Source of the DNA: DATLZC01 sp037444005
GTDB lineage: Bacteria; Chloroflexota; Dehalococcoidia; DSTF01; JACRBR01
Reading direction: 5' to 3'
NCBI GenBank assembly: GCA_037444005.1
Contig: JBBING010000064.1
Coordinates: 1 to 12,651 of the forward strand
Length of the DNA: 12,651 bases
A program made the position numbers and the translations under genes. Shown in pieces: positions 1-6,149 of the stretch (positions are counted from its first letter, which is position 1; each line of letters starts with the position of its first letter). The notes beneath the pieces are model-generated. The model searched no databases and was not told the origin of the DNA. It was given only the letters and a program-made list of their open reading frames with translations.

Positions 1-212
1 ATGGCTTCGTCGGCAGGGCGCAGGACCTCATTCGGCCTGTGTGGAAGTTCTTCGCGGCCGGCTGCGTGGTGAACCGTAGGACGGGCGAGCTCATCGAGCA
101 GGCAGGGTTCGTCATCGAATCGCTGGAGCGCCGGCGCTTGCAGTTCGGCGTGCCGCTGCTCGTGGGCGTCGCCCGGCCGGCGCCGGATCAGGAATCGGCC
201 AACGTGCGGTAG
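1..212 (+). CDS. Class I SAM-dependent methyltransferase, C-terminal end (5' truncated by window edge)
   Basis: An open frame is read from base 3 and stops at TAG 210-212. It gives 69 residues that include RPVWKFFAAGCVVNR, then TGELIEQAGFVIESLERR, then FGVPLLVGVARP. This pattern (an aromatic/basic stretch, a Gly-Cys, an Arg-Thr, then 'aGF' and a closing beta strand) is the usual C-terminus of UbiE/Methyltransf_11-type class I methyltransferases, where the last strands follow the SAM-binding Rossmann core. The SAM-binding motifs lie outside the window, so the substrate cannot be named. The last 25 bases overlap the 3' end of the convergent flavin reductase gene, so the two stop regions are interleaved. 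The family call is fairly good; the exact function is unknown. Confidence 0.65.
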   Translation, partial: GFVGRAQDLIRPVWKFFAAGCVVNRRTGELIEQAGFVIESLERRRLQFGVPLLVGVARPAPDQESANVR

Positions 213-679
213 CCCCCGCGGTAGAAGATGAGCGGCGGCGCCTCGCGCAGCGTTGCGCCGTCGATGACCTCCCCCACGAAGATCGTATGGTCACCGCCGT
301 CGTACGCGCGCGTTACCCTGCAGTCGAGGTACGCCATGGCTTCGCTCAAAACGGGCGTGCCCGAGCCGGCCAGATGGAAGCGCTCGCCGCGCAAGGACCC
401 TGTCTGCGGCTCCTGCTTCTGCGCGAACAGGCGGGACACGCGCTCCTGGTCGGCTGCCAGGATGTTCACTGCGAAACGGCCGCTGCGCTCGATCATGCCG
501 TGGGTGTGGGTAGCGCGATCCACGCACACGAGGAGGAGGATCGGCTCCAGGGACAGGGACGCGACGGCGTTGGCGGTCATCCCGTGATAGCGACCGTCTT
601 CGGCCACAGTGATGACGGTGACGCCGGTGGCGAAGCGTCCCATGAGCTGGCGAAAGGTGGCGGCGTCGACGGGCGGCAT
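188..679 (-). CDS. Flavin reductase-like FMN-binding protein (HpaC/RutF/DIM6 type)
   Basis: This 163-residue protein is predicted to be a cytoplasmic NAD(P)H:flavin oxidoreductase. Such proteins typically supply reduced FMN/FAD to a partner monooxygenase. Visible family signatures are an N-terminal FRQLMGRFATGVTVIT (about residues 9-24), GMTANAVASLSLEP (about 33-46, flavin phosphate region), an internal FAVNIL, the GDHTIFVGEV strand, and the C-terminal PLIFYRGGYRTL. Length is normal for the single-domain family (about 160-180). The open frame extends upstream to 775, but the ATG at 677-679 is chosen: it has a GAGGAG Shine-Dalgarno 7 nt upstream, and family similarity begins just after it. No monooxygenase partner is visible nearby, so the substrate pathway is unknown. 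The 3' end overlaps the convergent methyltransferase by 25 bp. Confidence 0.85.
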   Translation of the reverse strand: MPPVDAATFRQLMGRFATGVTVITVAEDGRYHGMTANAVASLSLEPILLLVCVDRATHTHGMIERSGRFAVNILAADQERVSRLFAQKQEPQTGSLRGERFHLAGSGTPVLSEAMAYLDCRVTRAYDGGDHTIFVGEVIDGATLREAPPLIFYRGGYRTLADS

Positions 680-891
680 GCGGCGGCTCCTCGTGAGCGG
701 GCCTCCGGGACGCCGCCATCGTACCAGCGGCAGGGCGCCACGCGATAGCCTCGCGCACGGCCGGGCGGTCCGCACCGAAGGCGTGGTCCAATTGCCCCTA
801 GCGCATCAGGGCTTCGGCGCGATACAAGATGGGTGACTGGCGCGTTTACCATAACGGATATCGCGCCCCGCCCTGAGATCGACGGGAAGGC
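680..891. other. Divergent intergenic region between flavin reductase and patatin genes
   Basis: This 212-bp stretch must carry the starts of two divergent transcripts. I find no convincing -35/-10 pair on either strand. The most A/T-rich spots are GATACAAG near 821 and CATAAC near 850 on the plus strand, neither with a good -35 at 16-18 bp. I see no small gene with a ribosome binding site. Confidence 0.4.
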
Positions 892-1785
892 ATGGCAAGG
901 CCGAGGATCGGGCTCGCGCTGGGAGCGGGTGGCACCAAGGGCATGGCGCACGTGGGCGTCCTCAAGGCGCTGCACGAGGCCCGCATCCCTATCGATTGCA
1001 TCGCTGGCGCGAGCATCGGGTCCATCTTCGGCGCCGGCTACGCCGCCGGGCACGTCCCCGAAGAGATGGTGCGCGGCATCCACCAGACGGCCGCGCGCGA
1101 CGTCCTCGACTTCTTCCGTCACGGCCTCCGGCTCGACCGCGACAATCCCCTGGCCCGCACCTTCCGGAAGGCGTTCGAGGGTCTCACGTTCGAGCATCTG
1201 GAGATTCCGTTCACCGCCGTGGCCGCCGACGTCGTCGAAAAGCGCCCCGTGTTCATCACCGAGGGCGAGCTCATCCCTGCGCTCGAGGCGAGTATCGCTG
1301 TGCCCCTGGTGGCGCGTCCCGTCGAATGGCGAGGCCGCCTGCTGGTGGACGGCGGGTTCTGGGAGCCCGCGCCTATCACGGCGGTCGCCCATCTCGGGGC
1401 CGACCTCATCATCTCGGTGGAGCTGGGAGACCCGCTCGCGCTCCCTCAGCGCTTGCGTCCGGCGGCGCGGTGGCTGGCGTCGCTCTTCGACACGTCGCGT
1501 CCGGTGACGACGGGCTCCGTGGAGCGGAGGGCGGGCCGGCTGGCGACGGCTCCGTTCGTGCTCGCCGCCGTTGCCGACGTGCCGGCAAATCCTCCCGCGG
1601 CGCACGTCGCCATCCGCCCGGACCTTCGGGGGCTGGTGGGCGGGAGCGCGTTCAACCTACGGGAGGCGATGCGCCGGGGCGAGGAGGCGGCGTGGCGCGC
1701 CATGCCGCGCATTCGCGCCCTCGTGCGCGGCGAGACGCCGCCGTCCGAGAACGGTCATCCCAACGGAGGAAGTCCCGCTTCCTGA
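892..1785 (+). CDS. Patatin-like phospholipase (RssA/YlbK type)
   Basis: This 297-residue protein has a predicted serine hydrolase of the patatin fold, which releases fatty acids from membrane lipids. The order of motifs is canonical. The glycine-rich oxyanion loop GAGGTKG is at residues 11-17, followed by MAHVGVLKAL. The nucleophile elbow GASIG is at 39-43 with Ser41. ASIAVP is near 133-138, and the DGG motif with catalytic Asp153 lies in LLVDGGFWEP. Both members of the Ser-Asp dyad are present. There is no signal peptide, so the enzyme is probably cytoplasmic or peripheral to the inner membrane, like RssA. The C-terminal tail after about residue 280 is low-complexity and unconserved. ATG 892 follows GGGAAGGC, a close purine-rich but not ideal ribosome site. 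The gene stands alone; its substrate cannot be told. Confidence 0.9.
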   Translation: MARPRIGLALGAGGTKGMAHVGVLKALHEARIPIDCIAGASIGSIFGAGYAAGHVPEEMVRGIHQTAARDVLDFFRHGLRLDRDNPLARTFRKAFEGLTFEHLEIPFTAVAADVVEKRPVFITEGELIPALEASIAVPLVARPVEWRGRLLVDGGFWEPAPITAVAHLGADLIISVELGDPLALPQRLRPAARWLASLFDTSRPVTTGSVERRAGRLATAPFVLAAVADVPANPPAAHVAIRPDLRGLVGGSAFNLREAMRRGEEAAWRAMPRIRALVRGETPPSENGHPNGGSPAS

Positions 1786-1793
1786 ACGAAGAC

Positions 1794-1847
1794 CGGCGCC
1801 GCGGCGCAGCCGCGACCGGGAGGTCGGGGCGCACGCACGCGGCGCCG
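1794..1847. terminator. GC-rich hairpin between convergent genes (probable bidirectional terminator)
   Basis: A perfect 10-bp inverted repeat, CGGCGCCGCG at 1794-1803 and CGCGGCGCCG at 1838-1847, flanks a 34-nt loop. Inside it is a second hairpin, CGACC-GGGA-GGTCG. It lies in the 86-bp gap between the stops of the patatin gene (+) and the beta-barrel gene (-). Neither side has a true T run. The minus-strand side is followed by a pyrimidine-rich GTCTTCGTTC, so termination of the minus gene is slightly better supported. Confidence 0.5.
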
Positions 1848-1871
1848 ATATGAGGCGACGGGAGCGGGGAG

Positions 1872-2774
1872 CTACTCGACGATGACGATATCGCTCCGGG
1901 AGCCCACCTGACGCTGCCAGGGCCACCCATCGGCCACGTCCCAGAAAAAGACGTCGATCCAGGTCGGGCTGAGATAGCCCCGGTCCTCGCAGGTGTAGAT
2001 GCGGCGCGTCGGGTCGTTCACGATCTGCAGGCGGGTGCCCAGTGGCAGATCGTAGCTGCAGGCCGCGGCCCCTTCGTAGGGCTCCTTGCCTCCCGCCATG
2101 GTGTTGCAGAACCCGTTCCCGATGCACGCGTAGAACGTGATGCGGGCGTTGGGGATGACGCGACCTGGCAGGAGGGGCTGGGGAGCCGTCTGGGGAGCCG
2201 TCTGCAGCGCCGACTCCGTGCGGGTCTGGCCGGGCGCCGTCTTGGTGAAGACGGGGCGGTTGGCCTCGTCGAACGTGACGGTGACGCCTTGCGCCCGGAG
2301 GATAGCGATGGCCTGCAGGGCCCGGTTGTGGTCCTCCAGCTCCTTGGCGGCGAGGATGGCCGCAGGGAGGATCTGTTCCCTCGGTGGCGCCGCCGAGCGA
2401 TTCGCTTCGACCCAGTCCATCGCGCTGGCGCCAGCAGGCCGCTGTTCGCCGGACAGCCTGACGAGGCTGTCGAGCGGTGTGGGCTGGCTGGCTTGCGAGA
2501 ATGGAAGGGCGGCGAGGGCGGGGATGGAAGATGCGACGATGACGGTAGCGGTGACGGCGGTCGTCGCGAACGCCAGCCTGTGTAGGAGAGGCGCCACCAG
2601 CGTCCTGCGAATGGCGGCCCTCCAATCGACCCCGGGTCCGCGACTCCGCGGGGCCGGATGGTCCTGTTGCGTGGCGGGCTTCCTGTCGTTGAGCAGCGTC
2701 CATGCGACGACAGTGGTGGCCGAGGCGAGCTTGAGGGCCAGCCGCGCTCGCCACGCGATGCGTTTGGTACTCAG
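1872..2774 (-). CDS. Secreted or membrane-anchored double-psi beta-barrel (3D/RlpA-like) domain protein
   Basis: The predicted protein has about 300 residues. The C-terminal 100 or so form a double-psi beta-barrel: a FYACIGNGFCNTMAGG segment, then SYDLPLGTRLQIVND, YTCEDRGYL and WIDVFFWDV. The pattern 'PLGT ... EDRG ... iDvff' with the terminal Asp matches the 3D/RlpA barrel of cell-wall-active proteins. Four cysteines could form disulfides. N-terminally there is a basic start and two hydrophobic segments: LALKLASATTVVAWTLL, then LAFATTAVTATVIVASSIPALAAL with an ALA cleavage-like site. Export or anchoring is therefore likely. The middle part (MDWVEANR... LAAKELEDHNRALQ) is not recognised. The frame is open to TTG 2849, but that codon lies in the predicted -35 box. 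CTG 2772-2774 with a perfect AAAGGAGG 6 nt upstream is chosen. A peptidoglycan role is inference. Confidence 0.75.
   Translation of the reverse strand: MSTKRIAWRARLALKLASATTVVAWTLLNDRKPATQQDHPAPRSRGPGVDWRAAIRRTLVAPLLHRLAFATTAVTATVIVASSIPALAALPFSQASQPTPLDSLVRLSGEQRPAGASAMDWVEANRSAAPPREQILPAAILAAKELEDHNRALQAIAILRAQGVTVTFDEANRPVFTKTAPGQTRTESALQTAPQTAPQPLLPGRVIPNARITFYACIGNGFCNTMAGGKEPYEGAAACSYDLPLGTRLQIVNDPTRRIYTCEDRGYLSPTWIDVFFWDVADGWPWQRQVGSRSDIVIVE
2178..2204 (-). repeat. 12-bp tandem repeat inside the beta-barrel gene linker
   Basis: CTGGGGAGCCGT occurs twice without a gap (2178-2189, 2190-2201) and is followed by a partial third copy (CTG). On the coding strand it encodes QTAPQTAPQ in the linker just before the double-psi barrel. 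It is in frame, so copy-number change would only alter linker length. Confidence 0.85.
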
Positions 2775-2777
2775 TAC
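2767..2777. repeat. Palindrome GTACTCAGTAC over the predicted CTG start
   Basis: This is a perfect 5-bp dyad around one central base and overlaps the proposed CTG initiation codon of the beta-barrel gene. It is short and may be chance. If real, it could be an operator or could affect initiation. Confidence 0.35.
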
Positions 2778-2780
2778 GTT

Positions 2781-2788
2781 CCTCCTTT
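2781..2788 (-). promoter_or_regulatory. Consensus Shine-Dalgarno that decides a CTG start
   Basis: AAAGGAGG on the minus strand is the best ribosome binding site in the window. It is followed by AACGTA (6 nt) and then CTG at 2774. No ATG, GTG or TTG lies in frame at a suitable distance, so CTG is the best start candidate. Confidence 0.6.
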
Positions 2789-2821
2789 CACAAACAGCCG
2801 CGCATGGCGCAAACGTGAGAC

Positions 2822-2849
2822 ATAATAACCGCCATACCCCTTCGGTCAA
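2822..2849 (-). promoter_or_regulatory. Sigma-70-type promoter of the beta-barrel gene
   Basis: On the minus strand there is a -35 TTGACC (2849-2844), a 16-bp spacer and a -10 TATTAT (2827-2822), each matching 5 of 6 consensus bases. The predicted start of transcription is near 2815, giving a leader of about 40 nt that contains the AAAGGAGG site. This rules out the upstream TTG at 2849 as the translation start. Confidence 0.7.
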
Positions 2850-2961
2850 GGCTTTCGCGGCCTACGGGCCGAAAAAGCGGGGACGGTACCTAGGGGAACC
2901 TGGGCAGATCGGGGCATTTCGTCAGGGGCTTCCCCGAGGCCGGGGCGCGCCCTGGGGCGGA

Positions 2962-2991
2962 TTGACGCCGCGGGCCCGGGCGTGGTATTTG
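2962..2991 (+). promoter_or_regulatory. Probable promoter of the Fur-family regulator
   Basis: A -35 TTGACG (2962-2967) is followed, after 18 bp, by a weak -10 TATTTG (2986-2991). Transcription would begin close to 2998, 14 nt before ATG 3012. The -10 and start overlap the TTGCAA palindrome described separately. Confidence 0.5.
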
Positions 2992-3004
2992 CAAGTAGTT
3001 GCAA
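2989..3004. promoter_or_regulatory. TTGCAA-N4-TTGCAA palindrome, candidate Fur-family operator (autoregulation)
   Basis: TTGCAA (2989-2994), GTAG, TTGCAA (2999-3004). Each hexamer is self-complementary, so the site reads as both an inverted and a direct repeat. It covers the -10 and predicted transcription start of the adjacent Fur-family gene. Fur-family operators are A/T-rich palindromes. The closest known motif I recall is the Nur box of Streptomyces (TTGCaa-N5-ttGCAA). Binding is inferred, not shown. Confidence 0.6.
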
Positions 3005-3011
3005 CGACGCC

Positions 3012-3440
3012 ATGAGCTGCGAACGCGAAGTCGCCGCCACCCTCCGCGAATCCGGACACAAGATGACCCCTCAGCGGCTGCTCATCCTGTCAACGCTGCG
3101 CCACAGCCGTGGCCACCTCACCGCGTCGCAGATCCACGAGAAGGTGCGCGAGCGCTACCCCTTCGTCGACATCTCGACCGTGTACCGCACGCTGAACGTC
3201 CTCAAGGACCTGCGGCTGGTGGCGGAGACCGATATGGGCACCGGCGACGGAACGTACGAGTGGGTGGAAGGGCGCGCCCGCCACCACCACCTCATCTGTC
3301 GCTCCTGCGGCGAGGTGGTTTCGCTGGACGACGCCTACCTCAAGCGCCTGGCGGCCGACGTCGAGGAGCACTACGGCTTCTGCGCGGACGTCGACCACTT
3401 CGCCATCTTCGGGGTGTGCCGGCGTTGCCTCAGCGGCTGA
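3012..3440 (+). CDS. Fur-family metal- or peroxide-responsive transcriptional regulator
   Basis: This 142-residue protein has the standard two-domain Fur architecture. The N-terminal winged helix contains MTPQRLLIL (about 18-26) and the recognition helix VDISTVYRTLNVLKDLRLV (about 52-70). The C-terminal metal/dimer domain contains HHHLICRSCGEVVSLDD (91-107). Two CxxC pairs, Cys96/Cys99 and Cys136/Cys139, form the structural zinc site usual in this family. The sequence does not decide among Fur, Zur, PerR and Nur. The frame is also open from GTG 2982, but that codon lies inside the promoter spacer, so ATG 3012 is preferred; neither has a clear Shine-Dalgarno. A TTGCAA palindrome over its promoter suggests negative autoregulation. 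No metal transporter is in the window, so the effector metal is unknown. Confidence 0.9.
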   Translation: MSCEREVAATLRESGHKMTPQRLLILSTLRHSRGHLTASQIHEKVRERYPFVDISTVYRTLNVLKDLRLVAETDMGTGDGTYEWVEGRARHHHLICRSCGEVVSLDDAYLKRLAADVEEHYGFCADVDHFAIFGVCRRCLSG

Positions 3441-3457
3441 GAGGCCCGACGAGAAGA

Positions 3458-3494
3458 CGAACGCGCCCCGCGCATGCCGCGGGGCGTCGCTTCG
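3458..3494. terminator. Strong hairpin between fur and the convergent unknown gene
   Basis: CGCCCCGCG (3464-3472), loop CATGC, CGCGGGGCG (3478-3486) form a perfect 9-bp stem. An outer CGAA/TTCG pair (3458-3461, 3491-3494) extends it. It sits 17 bp after the fur stop codon and 25 bp beyond the stop of the opposing gene, so it can serve both. There is no T run; in such GC-rich DNA the stem itself is the main evidence. Confidence 0.7.
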
Positions 3495-3519
3495 AACGCA
3501 GGGACGCGAGCGCATCAGC

Positions 3520-3810
3520 CTAGCACTTGCGGGTGCGCACCACCTCTTCGCAGGTCTTCACTTCCTGGAGGCTCACGCTGCCCACCTGCAGGAACGGGAG
3601 CATAAAGTTGGTCACTTTGTCGGGCGAGTCGGCTTCGAGCACCATGACCAGGTGGTGCGTGCCCGGAATCACCACGTCGGCATGAATCTTCACGCCGAAC
3701 TTGCTCGCGTTCTCCGGCGTGACGTGCTGCCCCAGAGCCATCATCATCTCGACGTTGCCGGTGGGGCAGACCTCTTCGCGGTGCTGGTGGTTGACGAGGT
3801 ACAAAGCCAC
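3520..3810 (-). CDS. Small His/Cys-containing protein of unknown function (96 aa)
   Basis: The protein begins ALYLVNHQHREEVCPTGN and ends VKTCEEVVRTRKC. I recognise the layout of a widespread uncharacterised family: an N-terminal strand 'YLVxHxH', then 'CPxGxxEM', then 'HVTPENASKFGVKI', then 'HHLVMVLEADS' and a C-terminal Cys pair. I know no assigned function. It is probably a small ferredoxin-like alpha/beta fold of the dimeric barrel type (inference). His8, His10, Cys15, His29, His43, His52/53, Cys87 and Cys96 could bind metal. The much longer open frame to 4338 only reflects high GC. GTG 3808-3810 is chosen because AAAGGA lies 9 nt upstream and a promoter lies above it. It has its own transcription unit, convergent with fur. 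Confidence 0.75.
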   Translation of the reverse strand: MALYLVNHQHREEVCPTGNVEMMMALGQHVTPENASKFGVKIHADVVIPGTHHLVMVLEADSPDKVTNFMLPFLQVGSVSLQEVKTCEEVVRTRKC

Positions 3811-3850
3811 GGTTCGCGTTCCTTTCTTTCGGGCCAGGGTGGGTGTGGCC

Positions 3851-3879
3851 AGTCTAACAACGAGTAAGTCGGTACACAA
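3851..3879 (-). promoter_or_regulatory. Probable promoter of the 96-aa protein
   Basis: On the minus strand a -35 TTGTGT (3879-3874), a 17-bp spacer and a -10 TAGACT (3856-3851) lie about 40 bp upstream of the GTG start. The -35 is weak (3 of 6) and the -10 fair (4 of 6), but spacing is ideal and the stretch is unusually A/T-rich for this window. Confidence 0.5.
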
Positions 3880-3882
3880 CGT

Positions 3883-3920
3883 CGCCTGGCGGCACGCGTG
3901 CAGGCGCCGGCGTGGCCGGC
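3883..3920 (-). terminator. Possible hairpin terminator after the alcohol dehydrogenase gene
   Basis: Just past the dehydrogenase stop there is GCCGGC-GTG-GCCGGC (3906-3920). It adjoins CGCCTG (3883-3888) paired with CAGGCG (3901-3906), which encloses the palindrome GCACGCGTGC. The two stems are mutually exclusive at one base. No T run follows. The position between the gene end and the next promoter supports a termination role. Confidence 0.35.
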
Positions 3921-3926
3921 AGCGCT

Positions 3927-5177
3927 TCACGTCCCGTTCGACGGCGTCGCGCCCGGCTCCAGCGCGACTTTGACGGCGCCGCTGCGCCCCTTGCGATACG
4001 CCGCCAGGAAGGCGTCGGCGTATCGCTCGAGGGGGAAGCGGTGCGTGAGCAGGGGCGACACGTCGATCCGTCCGCTGCGCGCGAGCTCGAGGTAGATGGC
4101 GATGGCGTGGGTGCGCTCGCCCTCGAAGGTTTCCACGCCGAAGGCGTTCGACCCCACGAGGGCGACCTCTTTGAAGTACAGGGGCGTCCATTCGAACCGG
4201 CGCGGCGTCGCCACGCCCGTGAGGACGATGGCCGCGCGCGGCCCGGCGAGCCGGAGTCCGGTCTCGAGCGTCTCCGCCGAGCCCACGGTGTCGTACACCG
4301 TCGAGTAGCCGCGGAGCAGCCACGGCATGCCGTTCCACGGCCGCTGGAGAGGCGCGCCCATCACCGTCGCCGCCCGCTCGACGAGCGCCCGGCCCGAGTC
4401 CTGATAAACCACCGTGGCGCCGAACGCCTCCGCCAGCCGCCGCTGGTGCGCGAATCGGGCGACGGCGTGCGTCTCGACGCCGGGGTAGAGCGCCCTAAGG
4501 ATGGCGACGGTCATCAGGCCCAGGACGCCGCATCCGTACACGAGGGCGGGCCCGTCGTCCCGGGGCGGGTAGCGCAGCACCGAGTGCAGCGCCACGGCGA
4601 AGGGGTCGGCCAGCGCCGCGCGCTTGAACGAGAGGCCGGACGGAATCGGGATGAGCTGCGTCTCGTGGGCTTCGAAGCGGTCGGCGAAGGCGCCCACGAC
4701 GCCCGCGCAGTTGCCCGTGTGGATGCCCGGGGGAAGGGCGTCGCCTGCGCGGGCGGGCCGCTCGCACAGCGGGAAATCGCCCCGGGCGCAGGCGTCGCAC
4801 GGCGGAGCGACGCCTCGGACGTAGCAGCTGAGCCAGGGATCGAGCACGACGCGGTCGCCCTCGCGAACGCGCGTGACGCCGGGCCCCGTGCGTTCCACCG
4901 TGCCCGTCGCTTCGTGGCCGAGCACGTGCGGGAAGGAGATGAGCGCCGTGAGGGGATTGTCGCGGTTCCCATCGAGAAAGACCTGCTTGACGTCGCTCCC
5001 GCAGATGCCGGCGAGCGCGGTCCGCACGACCGCCCAACCCGGACGCGGCTCGGGGTCGGGCCGCTCCTCGAGCTGGAGCGGCGCGAACCGGGACACGTAC
5101 GCCCTGGGAGACAGCGCGCCGAGCGCCCGGGTGAGCGCGAGCCGGGGAAGCGAGTAGCGGAAGACGAGGGCGCGCAT
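3927..5177 (-). CDS. Zinc-dependent alcohol dehydrogenase-like oxidoreductase (MDR superfamily)
   Basis: This 416-residue protein is a predicted NAD(P)-dependent medium-chain dehydrogenase. The catalytic zinc region reads AGICGSD with Cys59, then GHEATG with His88-Glu89. A lobe with Cys118, Cys127, Cys130 and Cys138 corresponds to the structural zinc site, but the first spacing is 8 residues rather than the usual 2. The Rossmann fold follows with GCGVLG (about 215-220). Sequence around 250-410 (VYDTVGSAETLETGLRL, GVATPRRFEWTPLYFKEVALVGS) is typical for the family. It is somewhat longer than the usual 340-380, mainly from an N-terminal extension. The substrate is not predictable. ATG 5177 is 6 bp after the ttuA stop, and its GAGG ribosome site overlaps that TGA. 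It is therefore the third gene of a ttuB-ttuA-adh operon, although no biochemical link is known. Confidence 0.9.
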   Translation of the reverse strand: MRALVFRYSLPRLALTRALGALSPRAYVSRFAPLQLEERPDPEPRPGWAVVRTALAGICGSDVKQVFLDGNRDNPLTALISFPHVLGHEATGTVERTGPGVTRVREGDRVVLDPWLSCYVRGVAPPCDACARGDFPLCERPARAGDALPPGIHTGNCAGVVGAFADRFEAHETQLIPIPSGLSFKRAALADPFAVALHSVLRYPPRDDGPALVYGCGVLGLMTVAILRALYPGVETHAVARFAHQRRLAEAFGATVVYQDSGRALVERAATVMGAPLQRPWNGMPWLLRGYSTVYDTVGSAETLETGLRLAGPRAAIVLTGVATPRRFEWTPLYFKEVALVGSNAFGVETFEGERTHAIAIYLELARSGRIDVSPLLTHRFPLERYADAFLAAYRKGRSGAVKVALEPGATPSNGT

Positions 5178-5183
5178 CGCGCC

Positions 5184-6143
5184 TCAGCGCTGGGTGGGCG
5201 CCGCCGGCTCGGATGGGCGTTCGGCGGGACGCAGGTCGATCGGCTCGTAGAACGCGCGGGCGCGCGCCACCAGGCGGCACTGGTTGCATACGGGCGCGGT
5301 GGTGGGCTCGCCGCACTCGTCGCACGCCCGCAGCGGCGGAAGGTCCGGCGCCTGGAAGTGGGTCCGGCCCTTCTCGAGAAAGCCGAAGAGCAGCGCGTGC
5401 TTGGTACCCGGCGAATCGCGTTCCATGAGGTTCAGCGCTTCCTTGTACTGGAGCTGCTGATTGCCGACGGCGTGAGGGCATTCGTCGACCATGTAGTCGA
5501 TGCCCCGGAGCACGGCGTAGCTTGCCGTCTCGCGCTCGCCGAGGCGGTACAGCGGCTTCACCTTCTTGACGAGGCCGTTGCCCGCGGGCAAGGCAGGGGA
5601 CTGACGCGCCAGGTAGTCCATGTTCCAGTGAATCAGGTTGCCCAGAAGGGCGGCCGCCTCGTCGTCGAGGTTGTGGCCCGTGGCCAGCACGTCGTAGCCC
5701 AACTCCCGCGCCGTGCGGTTGAAGGTGTAGCGTTTGGTGGTGCCGCAGGCGGCGCAGGGGACACGGCGCACGGCCCGGGCGAGTTCCGGCACCGGATGCC
5801 CGAGCTCCTCAGCGACGGTCACGACGTGGAGGGTCGCGTCGCGCTCCGCCGCGAACTTCTGGGTGAGGCGCTTCGATTCGGCGGAGTACTCGCCGATGCC
5901 CAGGTCGATGTACAGGCCATCGGCCCGGTAGCCCAGACGCAGGAGGACATCCCACAGGGCGAGGCTGTCCTTCCCGCCGGAGACGGCGACGAGGACGCGG
6001 TCCGTCCGGCGCATCATGTCGTACTCGTCGATAGCGCGCCGGACCTGGTTCTCGAAGTACTCGAAGAAATGCTCGCGGCAGAAGGCGGAGTTGTGCCGAC
6101 GGATGTCGACGCACGCCTTGCCGCGGCACTTGATGCAGCGCAT
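5184..6143 (-). CDS. ttuA: tRNA-5-methyluridine(54) 2-sulfurtransferase TtuA (PP-loop, Fe-S, two zinc fingers)
   Basis: This 319-residue protein activates the C2 oxygen of U/T54 in tRNA by adenylation and transfers sulfur from the carrier TtuB, giving 2-thioribothymidine, which stiffens the T-loop. The N-terminal zinc finger uses Cys3, Cys6, Cys22 and His25 (with Cys11 nearby). The ATP pyrophosphatase loop SGGKDS is at 55-60. The catalytic core has CAAC with Cys130 and Cys133, GHNLDDEA around Asp161, and Cys222. These cysteines carry the same numbers as I recall for the [4Fe-4S] ligands of the Thermus enzyme. The C-terminal finger is CDEC/CNQC (274/277, 286/289). Length is normal for the TtuA/NcsA group. 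It lies 6 bp after ttuB and 6 bp before the dehydrogenase. TtuC and TtuD partners are not in the window. Confidence 0.9.
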   Translation of the reverse strand: MRCIKCRGKACVDIRRHNSAFCREHFFEYFENQVRRAIDEYDMMRRTDRVLVAVSGGKDSLALWDVLLRLGYRADGLYIDLGIGEYSAESKRLTQKFAAERDATLHVVTVAEELGHPVPELARAVRRVPCAACGTTKRYTFNRTARELGYDVLATGHNLDDEAAALLGNLIHWNMDYLARQSPALPAGNGLVKKVKPLYRLGERETASYAVLRGIDYMVDECPHAVGNQQLQYKEALNLMERDSPGTKHALLFGFLEKGRTHFQAPDLPPLRACDECGEPTTAPVCNQCRLVARARAFYEPIDLRPAERPSEPAAPTQR

Positions 6144-6149
6144 CGTCGC

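Noticed and set aside
577..1605. 342-codon minus-strand frame across the patatin gene and the flavin reductase start
   Set aside because: The composition is His/Arg-rich, it is antisense to the patatin motifs, and there is no recognisable domain.
2786..2838. Possible leader peptide (frame MAVIMSHVCAMRGCL) just before the AAAGGAGG site
   Set aside because: Its first ATGs lie within or upstream of the -10 box and would not be transcribed; the remaining MRGCL has no ribosome site.
2881..2961. GC-rich block with several CCCC/GGGG inverted repeats in the divergent region
   Set aside because: The short G and C runs can pair in many alternative ways, and none forms a clearly favoured structure, so this is likely compositional.
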